Origin: Puniceicoccaceae bacterium
GTDB taxonomy: Bacteria > Verrucomicrobiota > Verrucomicrobiia > Opitutales > Opitutaceae
Length of the DNA: 44,429 nt
Reading direction: 5' to 3'
NCBI GenBank assembly: GCA_007695295.1
Contig: REEB01000104.1
Coordinates: forward strand, 1 to 44,429
The notes under the pieces were generated by a model, which saw only the letters and a list, made by a program, of their open reading frames with translations, had not been told where the DNA came from and did not search any database. Below are positions 35,036-44,358 of the stretch, piece after piece; positions within the stretch are counted from its first letter, which is position 1, and each line of letters begins with the position of its first letter. The position numbers were made by a program, and so were the translations under genes.

Positions 35036-35060
35036 GACAACCACCTCCCCTTTCATCACC

Positions 35061-35097
35061 GACCCGGCCCGCAATCCCGCGCGCCGGGTCTTTTTTT
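35061..35097 (+). terminator. Intrinsic terminator after paralog B
   Basis: An 8-bp perfect stem, GACCCGGC / GCCGGGTC, is followed directly by seven T residues (35091-35097). This is a textbook intrinsic terminator 25 bases after the stop codon. Confidence 0.9.
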
Positions 35098-35244
35098 AGG
35101 GCGCGCTTTGCCCGACTTCGACGCGCAGGTCCTTGCCGTCTCCGGCGCATCCGCGGTCCGGATTTGCATTGCCCCCAGCCTTTGCTTGCCTTCGCGCCGT
35201 TCCCTTTCCCAACCTCAGGGCACCCCACGGCAACCTAGCCCCGC

Positions 35245-38200
35245 GTGAAATCACTCCTGCTCAGCCTCGGCTCCCTCCGCTTCACCATCGTCCTGCTGGC
35301 TTTCAGCATGATGCTCACGTTTCTCGCCACCATGGCCCAGACCCAGCTCGGCATCTGGGAGGTCATGAGCCGCTACATCCGTACGTTCTTCGTCTGGCAT
35401 GAAGTGGGCGGATTCGGCACCCTCCCGGTCTTTCCGGGAGGCTGGACGCTCGGAGCGCTGCTCTTGGTCAACCTCGCCGCCGCCCACCTCACCCGCTTCC
35501 GGCGGGGCTGGCGCGCGGTCCCGATGGTGCTGATCCACGGCGGCATCGCCCTGCTCCTGGTCGCCGAGTGGATCACCGGCGTCTTCGCCCGGGAAATGAA
35601 CCTCGTTTTTGATGTGGGACAGTCCAAGTCCTACTTGGAGCACCCCCGCGAGGCCGAGTTTGTCCTTGTCGACGTCACCGACCCCGCCACCGACCGCGTC
35701 TATGCCGTCCACGAACGCCACCTCGCCCGCGGCCATCCGTTCGACCATCCGGAGCTGCCGGTGCGCCTGGAGGTCCGCCGGTTTCTCCAGAATTCCCGGG
35801 TCTTTCTCCTCCCGCCCGAGACCGCCTCCAACCATCCCGACGAAGCCCCCGCCGCCCGCGGCCTCGGCCCCCGCCTCCGCTTCACCGAGGAGCCCCGCGT
35901 AGTCTCCACCGACGGACGCAACACCGTCAGCGCCGTGCTCGAAGCGTTCGATGCCTCCACCGGCGCCTCCCTCGGCACCTGGGCCGTCTCCAGCGTGCTC
36001 ACCGAGCCCCAGTTCTTCACCGTCGGCGACCGCACCTTCGAACTGGCCATCCGCCCCCGGCGCGCCTACCTCGGCTACAGCCTCCAACTGCTCGAGTTCA
36101 CCCACCTGCGCCACCCCGGCACCGACATCCCCAAGCACTTCGCCAGCCGCGTGCGCCTGATCCATCCCGCCACCGGCGAGGACCGCGAGATCCGCATCTC
36201 CATGAACCAGCCCCTGCGCTACCGCGGCCAGACGTTCTACCAGGCCAGCTACGCCAATGACGACCAGACCTCCATCCTCCAGGTCGTGCGCAACCCCGGC
36301 TGGACCCTGCCCTACCTCGCCTGCGCCGCCGTCACCCTCGGGCTCGCCTGGCAGCTCGTCCTCGGTCTCGGCCGCAGCCGCGCCCGGCGACAAACCCAGC
36401 CCGCCCCCGCAACCGCCACCCCCCTGCCTTCCCCCGGAGCGGTCGGCTGGGCCGCTCTCGGCCTCGCCGGGATCTGGCTCTGTAGTGGATTTTTAATGAC
36501 ACGACCCACCGCGGATCGCCCCGACCTCGATGGCTTCGGCGCCCTCCCCGTCCTCGCCGACGGCCGCCTCAAAAGCCTCAACGCCATGGCCCGCGGCTAC
36601 CTCCGCGCCCTCAGCGGCAAAACCACCGTGACCGCGCCCGACGGCAGTCGGCTCGACGCCCGGGCCTGGCTGCTCACCCTCTCGGCCCGCCCAGACTACG
36701 CCGACACCATCCCGGTTTTCACGATTTTTCACCCTGAAGTCATGGCCCTGCTCGGTCACGACCCCGCCGGCCGCCTCACCCTCGCCTTCAACGCCATCCG
36801 CCCCCACGGGGCCGACATCCAGCACCACGCCGGCCACGCCCGCGAGATCAACCGCGCCAACCGCAGCAGCTTCGAGGACGCCATCCTCCACCTCGACTAC
36901 CTGCTCACCCTTTACTGGCGGCTCCGCCACAGCTTCCACCTCGATAATCCCGCCGGCCTCGACGCCATGGTCGCGGACTTCTCCACCTCCGTGCATCCGC
37001 GCTTCATCGAGCTGCGCGGCTTCGGGGATAGCGCCGTCCCCGAGCCGGTCGTGGCCGGCCTTCACGAAGCCATCCTGAGCTACGGCGTCCTTGATGATTT
37101 CGCGCAGTTCGCCCCCATCCCCTACCATGGCCACGGAGCCCGCCCGCGCGGCGAGTGGGTCACCCTCGGCGAGGGCTTTCAACGCAGTCTCCAGGCCCAT
37201 CGCCTCCACCCCGCCATCCCCGGCTACCGCGATCTCCTGCGCGCCTGGGAAACGGGAGCCGTCGAGCGCTTCAACGAGGCCGTCAGCGAGCTGCGCGGCT
37301 GGATGGAGGAGCAGTTTCCCGCCGCCGCCGGCCGCACCGCCTTCGAGGCCACCTTCGACCGTCTCGCTTTCTTCTATAAAGGCATCGTGCTGTATGTGCT
37401 CGGCTTTCTCTTCGTTGCCCTTTCCTGGCTGATCGGCCCCCGCCTCCGCTCCGTCGCCTACCACCTCGTCTGGTTGACCTGGCTCGCCCACACCGCCGGG
37501 CTGGTCATGCGCATGGTCATCCAAGAACGCCCGCCCGTCACCAGCCTCTACGCCTCCGCCGTCTTTGTCGGCTGGGTCGCGGTCCTCCTCGGCCTTATTC
37601 TCGAAGGACGCCTCCGCAACGGTCTCGGCCTCGCCGGTGCCACCGCCCTCGGGTTCCTCACCCTCGTCGTCGCCCACAACCTCGGCGGCGACGGCGACAC
37701 CATCGAGGTCATGCGCGCGGTGCTCGACTCCAACTTCTGGCTCGCGACCCACGTGGTCGTCATCACCATCGGCTATGCCGCGGTCTTCCTCGCCGGCGCC
37801 CTGGCCATCGCCTACCTCATCGCCCGCCTCATCCCGCGGGCCTGGACGCCGGACCTTCGCCGCACCCTCAGCACTTCAGTGATCGGGGTGGTTGGTTTTG
37901 CGCTGCTCTTCAGCTTCGCCGGCACCGTCCTCGGCGGCATCTGGGCCGACCAGTCCTGGGGCCGCTTCTGGGGCTGGGATCCAAAGGAAAACGGCGCCCT
38001 CCTCATCGTGCTCTGGATGGCCCTGATCCTGCACCTGCGGATCGGGGGGATCGGCTCCGAAAAGCTGCTCATGGCCTGCGCCGTCTTCGGCAATGTCATC
38101 GTGGCCTTCTCCTGGTTTGGGGTCAACATGCTCGGCGTCGGCCTCCACTCCTACGGCTTCATGGAAGGCGCCCCTTTCTGGCTCGGTCTCTTCATGGTCT

Positions 38201-38247
38201 CCCAACTCGCCCTCATGGCCCTCGCCCTGCTGCCCGAGCGCCGGTAG
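35245..38247 (+). CDS. ccsBA: Fused ResB-CcsA cytochrome c maturation protein (system II)
   Basis: A 1000-residue membrane protein that would deliver and attach heme to c-type cytochromes. The N-terminal ResB/CcsB-like half (about 1-390) has early membrane helices starting LGSLRFTIVLLAFSMMLTFL and a large periplasmic domain (MNQPLRYRGQTFYQASY). A linker region follows (DGFGALPVLADGRLKSLNAM). The C-terminal CcsA-like half (about 710-1000) carries the heme-handling WWD motif WGRFWGWDPKE from W905, with flanking His residues (VVAHNLGG, LATHVV). The start is GTG at 35245. Single-chain fusions like this are known from several phyla. It implies that the organism makes c-type cytochromes and respires. 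Confidence 0.93.
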   Translation: MKSLLLSLGSLRFTIVLLAFSMMLTFLATMAQTQLGIWEVMSRYIRTFFVWHEVGGFGTLPVFPGGWTLGALLLVNLAAAHLTRFRRGWRAVPMVLIHGGIALLLVAEWITGVFAREMNLVFDVGQSKSYLEHPREAEFVLVDVTDPATDRVYAVHERHLARGHPFDHPELPVRLEVRRFLQNSRVFLLPPETASNHPDEAPAARGLGPRLRFTEEPRVVSTDGRNTVSAVLEAFDASTGASLGTWAVSSVLTEPQFFTVGDRTFELAIRPRRAYLGYSLQLLEFTHLRHPGTDIPKHFASRVRLIHPATGEDREIRISMNQPLRYRGQTFYQASYANDDQTSILQVVRNPGWTLPYLACAAVTLGLAWQLVLGLGRSRARRQTQPAPATATPLPSPGAVGWAALGLAGIWLCSGFLMTRPTADRPDLDGFGALPVLADGRLKSLNAMARGYLRALSGKTTVTAPDGSRLDARAWLLTLSARPDYADTIPVFTIFHPEVMALLGHDPAGRLTLAFNAIRPHGADIQHHAGHAREINRANRSSFEDAILHLDYLLTLYWRLRHSFHLDNPAGLDAMVADFSTSVHPRFIELRGFGDSAVPEPVVAGLHEAILSYGVLDDFAQFAPIPYHGHGARPRGEWVTLGEGFQRSLQAHRLHPAIPGYRDLLRAWETGAVERFNEAVSELRGWMEEQFPAAAGRTAFEATFDRLAFFYKGIVLYVLGFLFVALSWLIGPRLRSVAYHLVWLTWLAHTAGLVMRMVIQERPPVTSLYASAVFVGWVAVLLGLILEGRLRNGLGLAGATALGFLTLVVAHNLGGDGDTIEVMRAVLDSNFWLATHVVVITIGYAAVFLAGALAIAYLIARLIPRAWTPDLRRTLSTSVIGVVGFALLFSFAGTVLGGIWADQSWGRFWGWDPKENGALLIVLWMALILHLRIGGIGSEKLLMACAVFGNVIVAFSWFGVNMLGVGLHSYGFMEGAPFWLGLFMVSQLALMALALLPERR

Positions 38248-38376
38248 CACCCGGCACCACCGCGCTGCCGGCCTCGCCGCCGCGGGCGACCACCTCGATC
38301 CCTGCAACGGTAAAACAGTTTGTGATGGGAAAGGGTTGCCGAAGCTCCCGGCAGTCTTCTAGCTTCCGCCTTTTTC

Positions 38377-39324
38377 ATGGCCTTTCCCATTTCCAACCGG
38401 AAAGCCATCCGGGAGTGGCGGTTGTACCTCTTCGTGGTGCCGTCGCTCCTGATGGTGTTGACCTTTGCGTATTTCCCCGCCGCCAGCGCCATCTACCACA
38501 GTTTCTTCGACTGGCAGGGCGGGGACACCAAGCAATTCATCGGGCTCGAAAACTTTCGCAGGGCCTTCGGCGACCGCGTCCTCTGGAACTCGTTTGTCAC
38601 CGTTTTCATCCTCATCATCGCCAATGTCCTCAAGCTGATCCCATCGATCATGCTCGCGGTGCTCATCCACCGCCTCAAAAGCGACGCCTGGCAGTACTGG
38701 TACCGCGTGCTCGTGGTCGTCCCCATGATCGTGCCCCAGCTCGTCACGCTCTTCATTTGGAAGTTCTTTTTCGATCCCAATCTCGGCATTCTCAACCAAG
38801 TCCTCGATCTCACCGGTCTCAAAACCGTACTCGTCGGCATCGACGGCCTCTTCGGTTGGGGCATTTTCCTCGAGGGCATTCCGGTGGGCTGGCTGAGCGA
38901 GCCCCGGCTCATCATCCCGGCTCTCATCATCTGGGGCTTCCCTTGGATCGGCTCCGTCGGCGTGCTCATCTACCTCGCCGGTCTCCAAGGGATCGGAATC
39001 GACGTCTATGAAGCCGCCGACCTCGACGGCGTGACCGGCTTCCAGAAGTTTCTCTACATCGAGCTGCCCCTCATTCTCACCCAGGTGCGGCTCACGCTCA
39101 TCCTGCTCATCATCGGCACTCTCCAGGGCTTCGGCCTGCAGTTGCTCCTTCTCGGTGACTCCGGCGGTCCGGGAGGCCGCGGCATGGTGCCGGGCCTCTG
39201 GATGTACAACCGTGCCTTCATCGCGGGTGAATTCGGCTATGCCTGCGCCATCGGGCTGATCCTCTTCGCCTTCATCCTCGTGCTCACGCTCATCAACAAC
39301 AAATACGTCCGGATCGACAAATGA
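38377..39324 (+). CDS. Sugar ABC transporter permease, MalF-like
   Basis: A 315-residue inner-membrane subunit with six or more membrane segments and the coupling-loop motif E212-A-A-D-L-D-G ahead of ELPLILTQ, which docks onto the ATPase. PGLWMYNRAFIAGEFGYA near the C-terminus is typical of carbohydrate uptake permeases of the MalF/UgpA class. Its stop overlaps the next permease start (ATGA, 39321-39324). No binding protein or ATPase gene lies in the window; 130 bases separate it from the cytochrome maturation gene, so the missing parts must be encoded elsewhere. Transported sugar is unknown. Confidence 0.93.
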   Translation: MAFPISNRKAIREWRLYLFVVPSLLMVLTFAYFPAASAIYHSFFDWQGGDTKQFIGLENFRRAFGDRVLWNSFVTVFILIIANVLKLIPSIMLAVLIHRLKSDAWQYWYRVLVVVPMIVPQLVTLFIWKFFFDPNLGILNQVLDLTGLKTVLVGIDGLFGWGIFLEGIPVGWLSEPRLIIPALIIWGFPWIGSVGVLIYLAGLQGIGIDVYEAADLDGVTGFQKFLYIELPLILTQVRLTLILLIIGTLQGFGLQLLLLGDSGGPGGRGMVPGLWMYNRAFIAGEFGYACAIGLILFAFILVLTLINNKYVRIDK

Positions 39325-40169
39325 GCGCCACCGTCCAAACCGTGGGCAGCCACAAGAAGCGCGACCTGCCCAAACACATCGTCATCTGGATGGTCCTCGG
39401 CCTCGAGCTGCTGCCGTTCTACATGATGCTGCAGATCAGCTTCAAGGACAACACCAGCTTCATCCTCAACCCCTGGTTTCCCAGCAACCCGGTCGACTGG
39501 ATCTGGGAAAACTGGCTCTTCGGGATCCGGCTGATCGGCCCCTACATCGCCAATACCGTCTTCGTGGCCGTCTCCGCCACCGTGGCCACCCTCTTCCTCG
39601 CCCTCATGGGGTCGTATTTCTTCGCCCGCTACAAGATGCCTTTCTCCGGCTTCCTCTGGTCGGCTTTTCTCCTCCTCATGCTCATGCCGGGCGTGGCCAA
39701 TATCGTGCCGCTCTTCACCCTCCTGAAAAACCTCAACCTCCTCAACACCCTCTGGGCGCTTATCATTGTCGGCGTCGCCGGAGGCCAGGTTTTCAACATC
39801 TTTGTACTCCGCAATTTCATCGAGGACCTGCCCAAGGACCTCTTCGAGGCCGCCGAGATGGATGGCGCCTCCCACTTCCAGCAGATGATCAACATCGTCG
39901 TCCCGATGAGCGGCCCCATCATCGGCACCCTCGCCATCCTCTCCTTCCTCGGTTCCTGGAACGATTTCCTCCTCCCGCTCATCATCCTCCGCGACCAGGA
40001 GCTCTTCACCCTCGGCGTGGGCCTGATTTACCTCGACGGCGAATACGTCAAACAATGGGGCCAGATCATGGCCGCCTTCTTCGTCGCCAGCATCCCCCTC
40101 ATCATCATCTTCCTCTTCACCATGAAGCTTTTCGTCCGCGGCCTCAGCGCCGGCGCCGTCAAGGGCTGA
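39321..40169 (+). CDS. Sugar ABC transporter permease, MalG-like
   Basis: A 282-residue partner of the preceding permease. It has six membrane segments, the EAA motif from E176 (FEAAEMDGASHFQQM), and the MalG-type segments MLMPGVANIVPLFTLLKNL and SFLGSWNDFLLPL. It would form a heterodimeric channel with the MalF-like protein and import a sugar or oligosaccharide, driven by an ATPase encoded elsewhere. It ends about 190 bases before the next gene; that gap has an A/T-rich patch (GTTAATTACCCTTAAAAAAAGG region, about 40273-40294) but no clear terminator. Confidence 0.94.
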   Translation: MSATVQTVGSHKKRDLPKHIVIWMVLGLELLPFYMMLQISFKDNTSFILNPWFPSNPVDWIWENWLFGIRLIGPYIANTVFVAVSATVATLFLALMGSYFFARYKMPFSGFLWSAFLLLMLMPGVANIVPLFTLLKNLNLLNTLWALIIVGVAGGQVFNIFVLRNFIEDLPKDLFEAAEMDGASHFQQMINIVVPMSGPIIGTLAILSFLGSWNDFLLPLIILRDQELFTLGVGLIYLDGEYVKQWGQIMAAFFVASIPLIIIFLFTMKLFVRGLSAGAVKG

Positions 40170-40359
40170 GCCGTGGGAAACCACCGCCGCTGGCGGGCCG
40201 TTTCTTCATAAAAAATACCGCTGGGTCGGCAAAGGTTGGGATTGCGGGGGGTGAACCCCGGGCGTAAATAGAGTTAATTACCCTTAAAAAAAGGCCGATA
40301 CTGCGGAAGACGATCGATCCGTCCGGGCTCATCGCCCATCATCCTACCCACACGAACTT

Positions 40360-43300
40360 ATGAAGCACCCGCTCCCGTCCGCTGGCCGCCTTTCTTCGGA
40401 AGAAGGTCGGCTCTCTCCCTGTGCCGTTAACCCGGCCTCCGCCCAATCACCCGCTCCCGCCTCCCGGGGCCGCACGCGGGTTTTTCCCCTCCTGGCCGCC
40501 GCCCTCGCCCTCGGCGCACCCGCGGGGCTCTCCGCCCAGGCTTTGGTCGTGGATACGGCGGACCTCGCCGAAGTCGCCGCCTTCCACCGCGCCATCTTCC
40601 CCACTTCCACCGGCGTTCCGATCGAGTGGTCCGGCGATCTCGACACCGCTGATCCCGGCGAAACCTCCGCCGCCTTCAAAGACGCCGTCCTGCGCCGGAT
40701 CAACTTCTACCGCGCCCTCGCCGGCGTTCCCGCGGACATTACTTTCGACGAAACCAACAACGACCGCATGCAGCAGGTCGCCTACTTCATGCTCGACTCC
40801 GGCGACACCGACCCCGCCGCCTGGGCAGACTCCGGCGCCACCCTCGCCCAGCAGGGCTGGGGCCCGGGAAACAGCCTGCTTCTCGGAAGCTTCGGCGTGG
40901 AGGCCATCGACCGCTACATCCGCGTCTTCACCTCCAGCAGCGGGCGTTTCTTCAACCGCCACAATCTTCTCGAACCGAAAAACCAGGTCATGGGCACCGG
41001 CGACATCCCCGACAACGGCGGCGCCAACGCCACCTGGACCCGGGACATCGATAAAAACCTGGCCATGCCGGAAACCCGCACCGACTACATCGCCTGGCCC
41101 CCCGCCGGCCATGTGCCCTACACCCACGTCTCCCACCGCTGGTCTTTCGCCCTCCCGGTCGCCAATTTCTCCGGCACCACCGTCTCCATGACCCGCGACG
41201 GCGCCCCCATCACCACCAGCATCGAGAGCAGCGTCATCGACGCCACCAGCTACGACGCGATTGGCTGGACCTACGACGGCATCGCCCCGGGCAGCTTCAC
41301 CGTCCACCCGCGGCCCTCCGACCCAGTGGAATACGAGGTCACCCTCAACAATGTCCTCATCGACGGCACCCCGCATTCGTTCGTCTACACCGTCACCGTC
41401 TTCGATCCCCACAGCCCCGCCCACGCCGCCACCGAGATCGCGGTTTCCGGCCCGGCCGAGCCTTGGACCGGCGAAGCGACCGAATACACCATCGACCGCC
41501 CCGCCTACTACGCCCTCTCCCAATACCGTGTCCTCTCCGCCACCGCGGACTCTTTCCTGCTCCATGCCGACGACGGACTTGACGGTGTCATCGACAATAC
41601 CGCCGATGGCGTCGATCTGGTCGTCGAAACCCCCCACCCCACCGCCGGCGGGACCTCCGCCTTCCACCTCACCCTCGATGGCGGACCGGATCAGAACTTC
41701 GTCCTCGACACCCTTTTCCATGCCCGGGCCGGCGCCGAACTCAGCTTCCAGAATCTCTACGGCATCGCCGCCTCCGGCCACCGCGCCTGGGTCGAGGTCA
41801 GCCTCGACGGCGGCACGTCCTGGTTCCCCGTCGACACCCAGTCCGGCTCCTCGCTCGGCGGCACCTACGCCCTGCGCAGCGTCCCCCTCGCCGACCTCGA
41901 AGGCCGCACCTTCCAACTGCGCTTCCGCTACGGCGTCGGTCCCACCGGCGGCACTTTCGATCAGTCCGACCCGGAATTCGGCTGGTACATCGACGCCATC
42001 GCCCTCACCGGCATCGATGTCGTGGAAACGACCCACCTCTCCGACATCGAGTCGGAGGAAGCCTTCACCCTGGTCGCGGAAGACACCGATCCGATCATCG
42101 TCCAGGCCCGGGGTTTTGTCGGCAGCGCCGCCTTCGCCGACGAGTGGGGGGCGGTCGCCATCCTCTCCCCGCAGTCTTCCGTCCTTTCCGTCATCACCAC
42201 CGACCCCGAGGGCGTCGAACTGGCCGAGGGCGATGAGCTCGTTCTCACCGCCGCCGCCACCGGCACACCCACCCCCGCTTTCCAGTGGTTCAAAGACGGC
42301 GAACCCGTCGCCGGAGCCACCGCCGCCACTCTCGTCATCGAGGAGGTTGTACCAGCTGATGCCGGCGACTACCGCCTCCGCGCCTCCAATGGCGCCGGCG
42401 AGGTCTTCAGCGCCATCGCCACCGTCGTGGTACATCCGGCTCCAGTGGTGACCCCCGGCTCCGCACCCTCCGGTGCCAAGCGCGGTGAAACAGTGGAACT
42501 CTCCGTCACCGCCACCAACGCCACTTCTTTCCAGTGGCGCAAGGACGGTGTCGCCATCGCCGGAGCCACAACCTCCGAGCTGAGCATTCTCTTCACCGGC
42601 CCGGCCCAGGCCGGCGTCTATTCGGTCGTCGCCACCGGACCCGGCGGCACCGTCGAAACCGAAGTCGCCACACTCGCCTACCTGCCCTTCGGCCGGCCCG
42701 TCAATATCTCCACCCGCGCCGTGGTCGGCGAAGGCAGCGACATCCTCATCGCCGGCTTCGTCCTCACCGGTCCCGGCGATACCCGCGTCCTCGTGCGTGG
42801 CGTCGGACCAGGATTGTCCAACTTCCTCGACCCCGACCTGCTCCTCGAAAACCCGCGCCTCGACCTGCAGCGCCGCAATCAGGACGGCACTTGGGAAACC
42901 CTTGAGATCAACACCCATTGGGCCGAAAGCTCGCTGGCCGAGGACCTCGCAGTAAATCCCTTCGTGCCCGCGGATCCGGATGACGCCGCCATCATGCTCG
43001 ACCTGCCCGCCGGCGTCTACACCGCCCGCCTGCGCGGCGACGCCGCCGGCGACACCGGTATCGCCCTCGTCGAGGTCTACATGGTCGACATCTTCGACGG
43101 CGAACTGGAAGGCCCCGAGCCGGTCAACTTCTCCGCCCGCGGCCTCGTCGGCCAGGGAGCGTTGACCATGATCGGCGGCTTCGTCGTCGACGGCGACGCC
43201 CCCCGCACCCTGCTCGTCCGCGGTCTCGGCCAAGGCCTGCGCCCGCTCTTCCCCGAAGCGCAGCACGACCTTCTGCTGGAAGGACCACGCCTGCGGCTCT

Positions 43301-43512
43301 TCGACGCCGCCGCCACCCTCATCGAGGAAAACACCGACTGGGGTGACCACCCCCGGGCCGACGAGATCGAAGCCTCGGACTTCACTCCCGCCGACCCGGA
43401 TGATGCCGCCATCCTCGTCACCCTCGAGCCCGGCCCCTACACCGTGCACCTCAATGCCCTGGATAAAACCGGCATCGGGATCATCGAAATCTTCGTCATC
43501 GGGGAGGAGTGA
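40360..43512 (+). CDS. Secreted CAP-domain protein with Ig-like and tandem C-terminal repeats
   Basis: A 1050-residue exoprotein. The signal sequence is preceded by an unusually long n-region (hydrophobic core FPLLAAALALGAPAGLSA at about 42-59). A CAP/SCP-like domain follows (about 65-240: RINFYRALAGVPADITFDE, RHNLLEPKNQVMGTGD). A beta-rich middle region contains a WVEVSLDGGTSWF sandwich. Two Ig-like domains come next (about 611-692 and 700-771: FQWFKDGEPVAGATAATL, FQWRKDGVAIAGATTSEL). Two tandem repeats end the protein (about 777-910 and 921-1050: ILIAGFVLTGPGDTRVLVRG and the matching GGFVVDGDAPRTLLVRG). Such repeats are frequent in Opitutae exoproteins. Function is not known; surface attachment or matrix binding is likely. 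The start is uncertain because the n-region is long. Confidence 0.82.
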   Translation: MKHPLPSAGRLSSEEGRLSPCAVNPASAQSPAPASRGRTRVFPLLAAALALGAPAGLSAQALVVDTADLAEVAAFHRAIFPTSTGVPIEWSGDLDTADPGETSAAFKDAVLRRINFYRALAGVPADITFDETNNDRMQQVAYFMLDSGDTDPAAWADSGATLAQQGWGPGNSLLLGSFGVEAIDRYIRVFTSSSGRFFNRHNLLEPKNQVMGTGDIPDNGGANATWTRDIDKNLAMPETRTDYIAWPPAGHVPYTHVSHRWSFALPVANFSGTTVSMTRDGAPITTSIESSVIDATSYDAIGWTYDGIAPGSFTVHPRPSDPVEYEVTLNNVLIDGTPHSFVYTVTVFDPHSPAHAATEIAVSGPAEPWTGEATEYTIDRPAYYALSQYRVLSATADSFLLHADDGLDGVIDNTADGVDLVVETPHPTAGGTSAFHLTLDGGPDQNFVLDTLFHARAGAELSFQNLYGIAASGHRAWVEVSLDGGTSWFPVDTQSGSSLGGTYALRSVPLADLEGRTFQLRFRYGVGPTGGTFDQSDPEFGWYIDAIALTGIDVVETTHLSDIESEEAFTLVAEDTDPIIVQARGFVGSAAFADEWGAVAILSPQSSVLSVITTDPEGVELAEGDELVLTAAATGTPTPAFQWFKDGEPVAGATAATLVIEEVVPADAGDYRLRASNGAGEVFSAIATVVVHPAPVVTPGSAPSGAKRGETVELSVTATNATSFQWRKDGVAIAGATTSELSILFTGPAQAGVYSVVATGPGGTVETEVATLAYLPFGRPVNISTRAVVGEGSDILIAGFVLTGPGDTRVLVRGVGPGLSNFLDPDLLLENPRLDLQRRNQDGTWETLEINTHWAESSLAEDLAVNPFVPADPDDAAIMLDLPAGVYTARLRGDAAGDTGIALVEVYMVDIFDGELEGPEPVNFSARGLVGQGALTMIGGFVVDGDAPRTLLVRGLGQGLRPLFPEAQHDLLLEGPRLRLFDAAATLIEENTDWGDHPRADEIEASDFTPADPDDAAILVTLEPGPYTVHLNALDKTGIGIIEIFVIGEE

Positions 43513-43534
43513 TCCCCCTCAAATCCGCTTGCAC

Positions 43535-43571
43535 CGGCCGCCACCCGATAAGGTGGCGGCCGTTTGTATTT
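43535..43571 (+). terminator. Intrinsic terminator after CAP-domain gene
   Basis: An 11-bp perfect stem, CGGCCGCCACC / GGTGGCGGCCG, with a 6-base loop is followed by TTTGTATTTT. It lies 23 bases past the stop codon and is a strong intrinsic terminator. Confidence 0.9.
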
Positions 43572-43606
43572 TGCACATCTTTCAGCACCAAAGGTGCGGC
43601 CATTCC

Positions 43607-43624
43607 AAAGGCGCCCGCCTTTTT
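43607..43624 (+). terminator. Second hairpin in the leader of deoC
   Basis: AAAGGC-GCCC-GCCTTT is a 6-bp stem with a 4-base loop, followed by two more T residues. It sits between the CAP-gene terminator and the deoC start and could be a weak terminator or leader attenuator. It is not recognisable as a known riboswitch. Confidence 0.4.
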
Positions 43625-43662
43625 CCTTCTCCCCAGCCGCCGACCCCGGCCATGCTGACCCC

Positions 43663-44358
43663 ATGGATCCGCTCCACACCTACCTCGACGCCGCCATCCT
43701 CAAACCCGAAATGAACCGGGCCGAGGTGGAGGCCGCCCTCGATCTCTGCCTCCCCTTCCGACCCCGCACGTTCTGCGTCCGCCCCGCCGACATCGCCTTC
43801 GTGCAGCCCCACTGCCAAAAGGCCGGCCTCGGACTCTGTGTCGTCCTCGGCTTCCCCCACGGCGACCAGCTCAGCGCCAGCAAAGCCGATGAAGCCCGCC
43901 GCTACCTCGACCTTGGCGTCGACGAGATCGACATGGTCGCCAACTACGGGCTCGTCCGCTCCGGACTCTGGGACGAGGTCCGCCGCGACCTCGAGGCCGT
44001 CACCGCCCTCACCCGCCCCGCCGGCAAGGTCCTCAAGGTCATCTTCGAAACCGCCCACCTCCAGGCGGAGGAAGTCCGCCGCCTCGTCGGGATCTGCATC
44101 GAGGCCGGAGCCGACTTCGTCAAAACCTCCACCGGCTTCTCCGGCGGCGGCGCCACCGAGGAGGTCGTCCGCCTCATGGTCGCAGCCGCCGCCGGCCGCA
44201 TCCGCGTCAAACCTTCCGGCGGCATCCGCGACGCCGCCACCGCCTCCCGCTTCATCGCCCTCGGCGCCCACCGCCTCGGCGTCGGCCACACCTCCGTCCC
44301 CGCCCTCTGCGGAGATCCGGACAGCATGCCTTCCGCAGGCCACTCCGCAACTTACTGA
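43663..44358 (+). CDS. deoC: Deoxyribose-phosphate aldolase
   Basis: A 231-residue class I aldolase that splits 2-deoxyribose 5-phosphate into glyceraldehyde 3-phosphate and acetaldehyde in nucleoside salvage. The Schiff-base lysine is K154 in DFVKTSTGF, the second catalytic lysine is K183 in VKPSGGIR, and D90 lies in the conserved DEIDMVANYG. The whole TIM barrel is present and the length is normal for the short bacterial type. The open frame reaches back to 43564, but MDPLHTYLDAAILKPE at 43663 matches the family start. It is preceded by two hairpins, so it is probably transcribed from its own promoter. Confidence 0.95.
   Translation: MDPLHTYLDAAILKPEMNRAEVEAALDLCLPFRPRTFCVRPADIAFVQPHCQKAGLGLCVVLGFPHGDQLSASKADEARRYLDLGVDEIDMVANYGLVRSGLWDEVRRDLEAVTALTRPAGKVLKVIFETAHLQAEEVRRLVGICIEAGADFVKTSTGFSGGGATEEVVRLMVAAAAGRIRVKPSGGIRDAATASRFIALGAHRLGVGHTSVPALCGDPDSMPSAGHSATY

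Noticed and set aside
40447-43449. 1000-codon leftward open frame
   Set aside because: It is antisense to the CAP/Ig-repeat protein, with extreme Gly/Asp/Glu/Val bias and no domain; the rightward frame has a signal sequence and clear domains.
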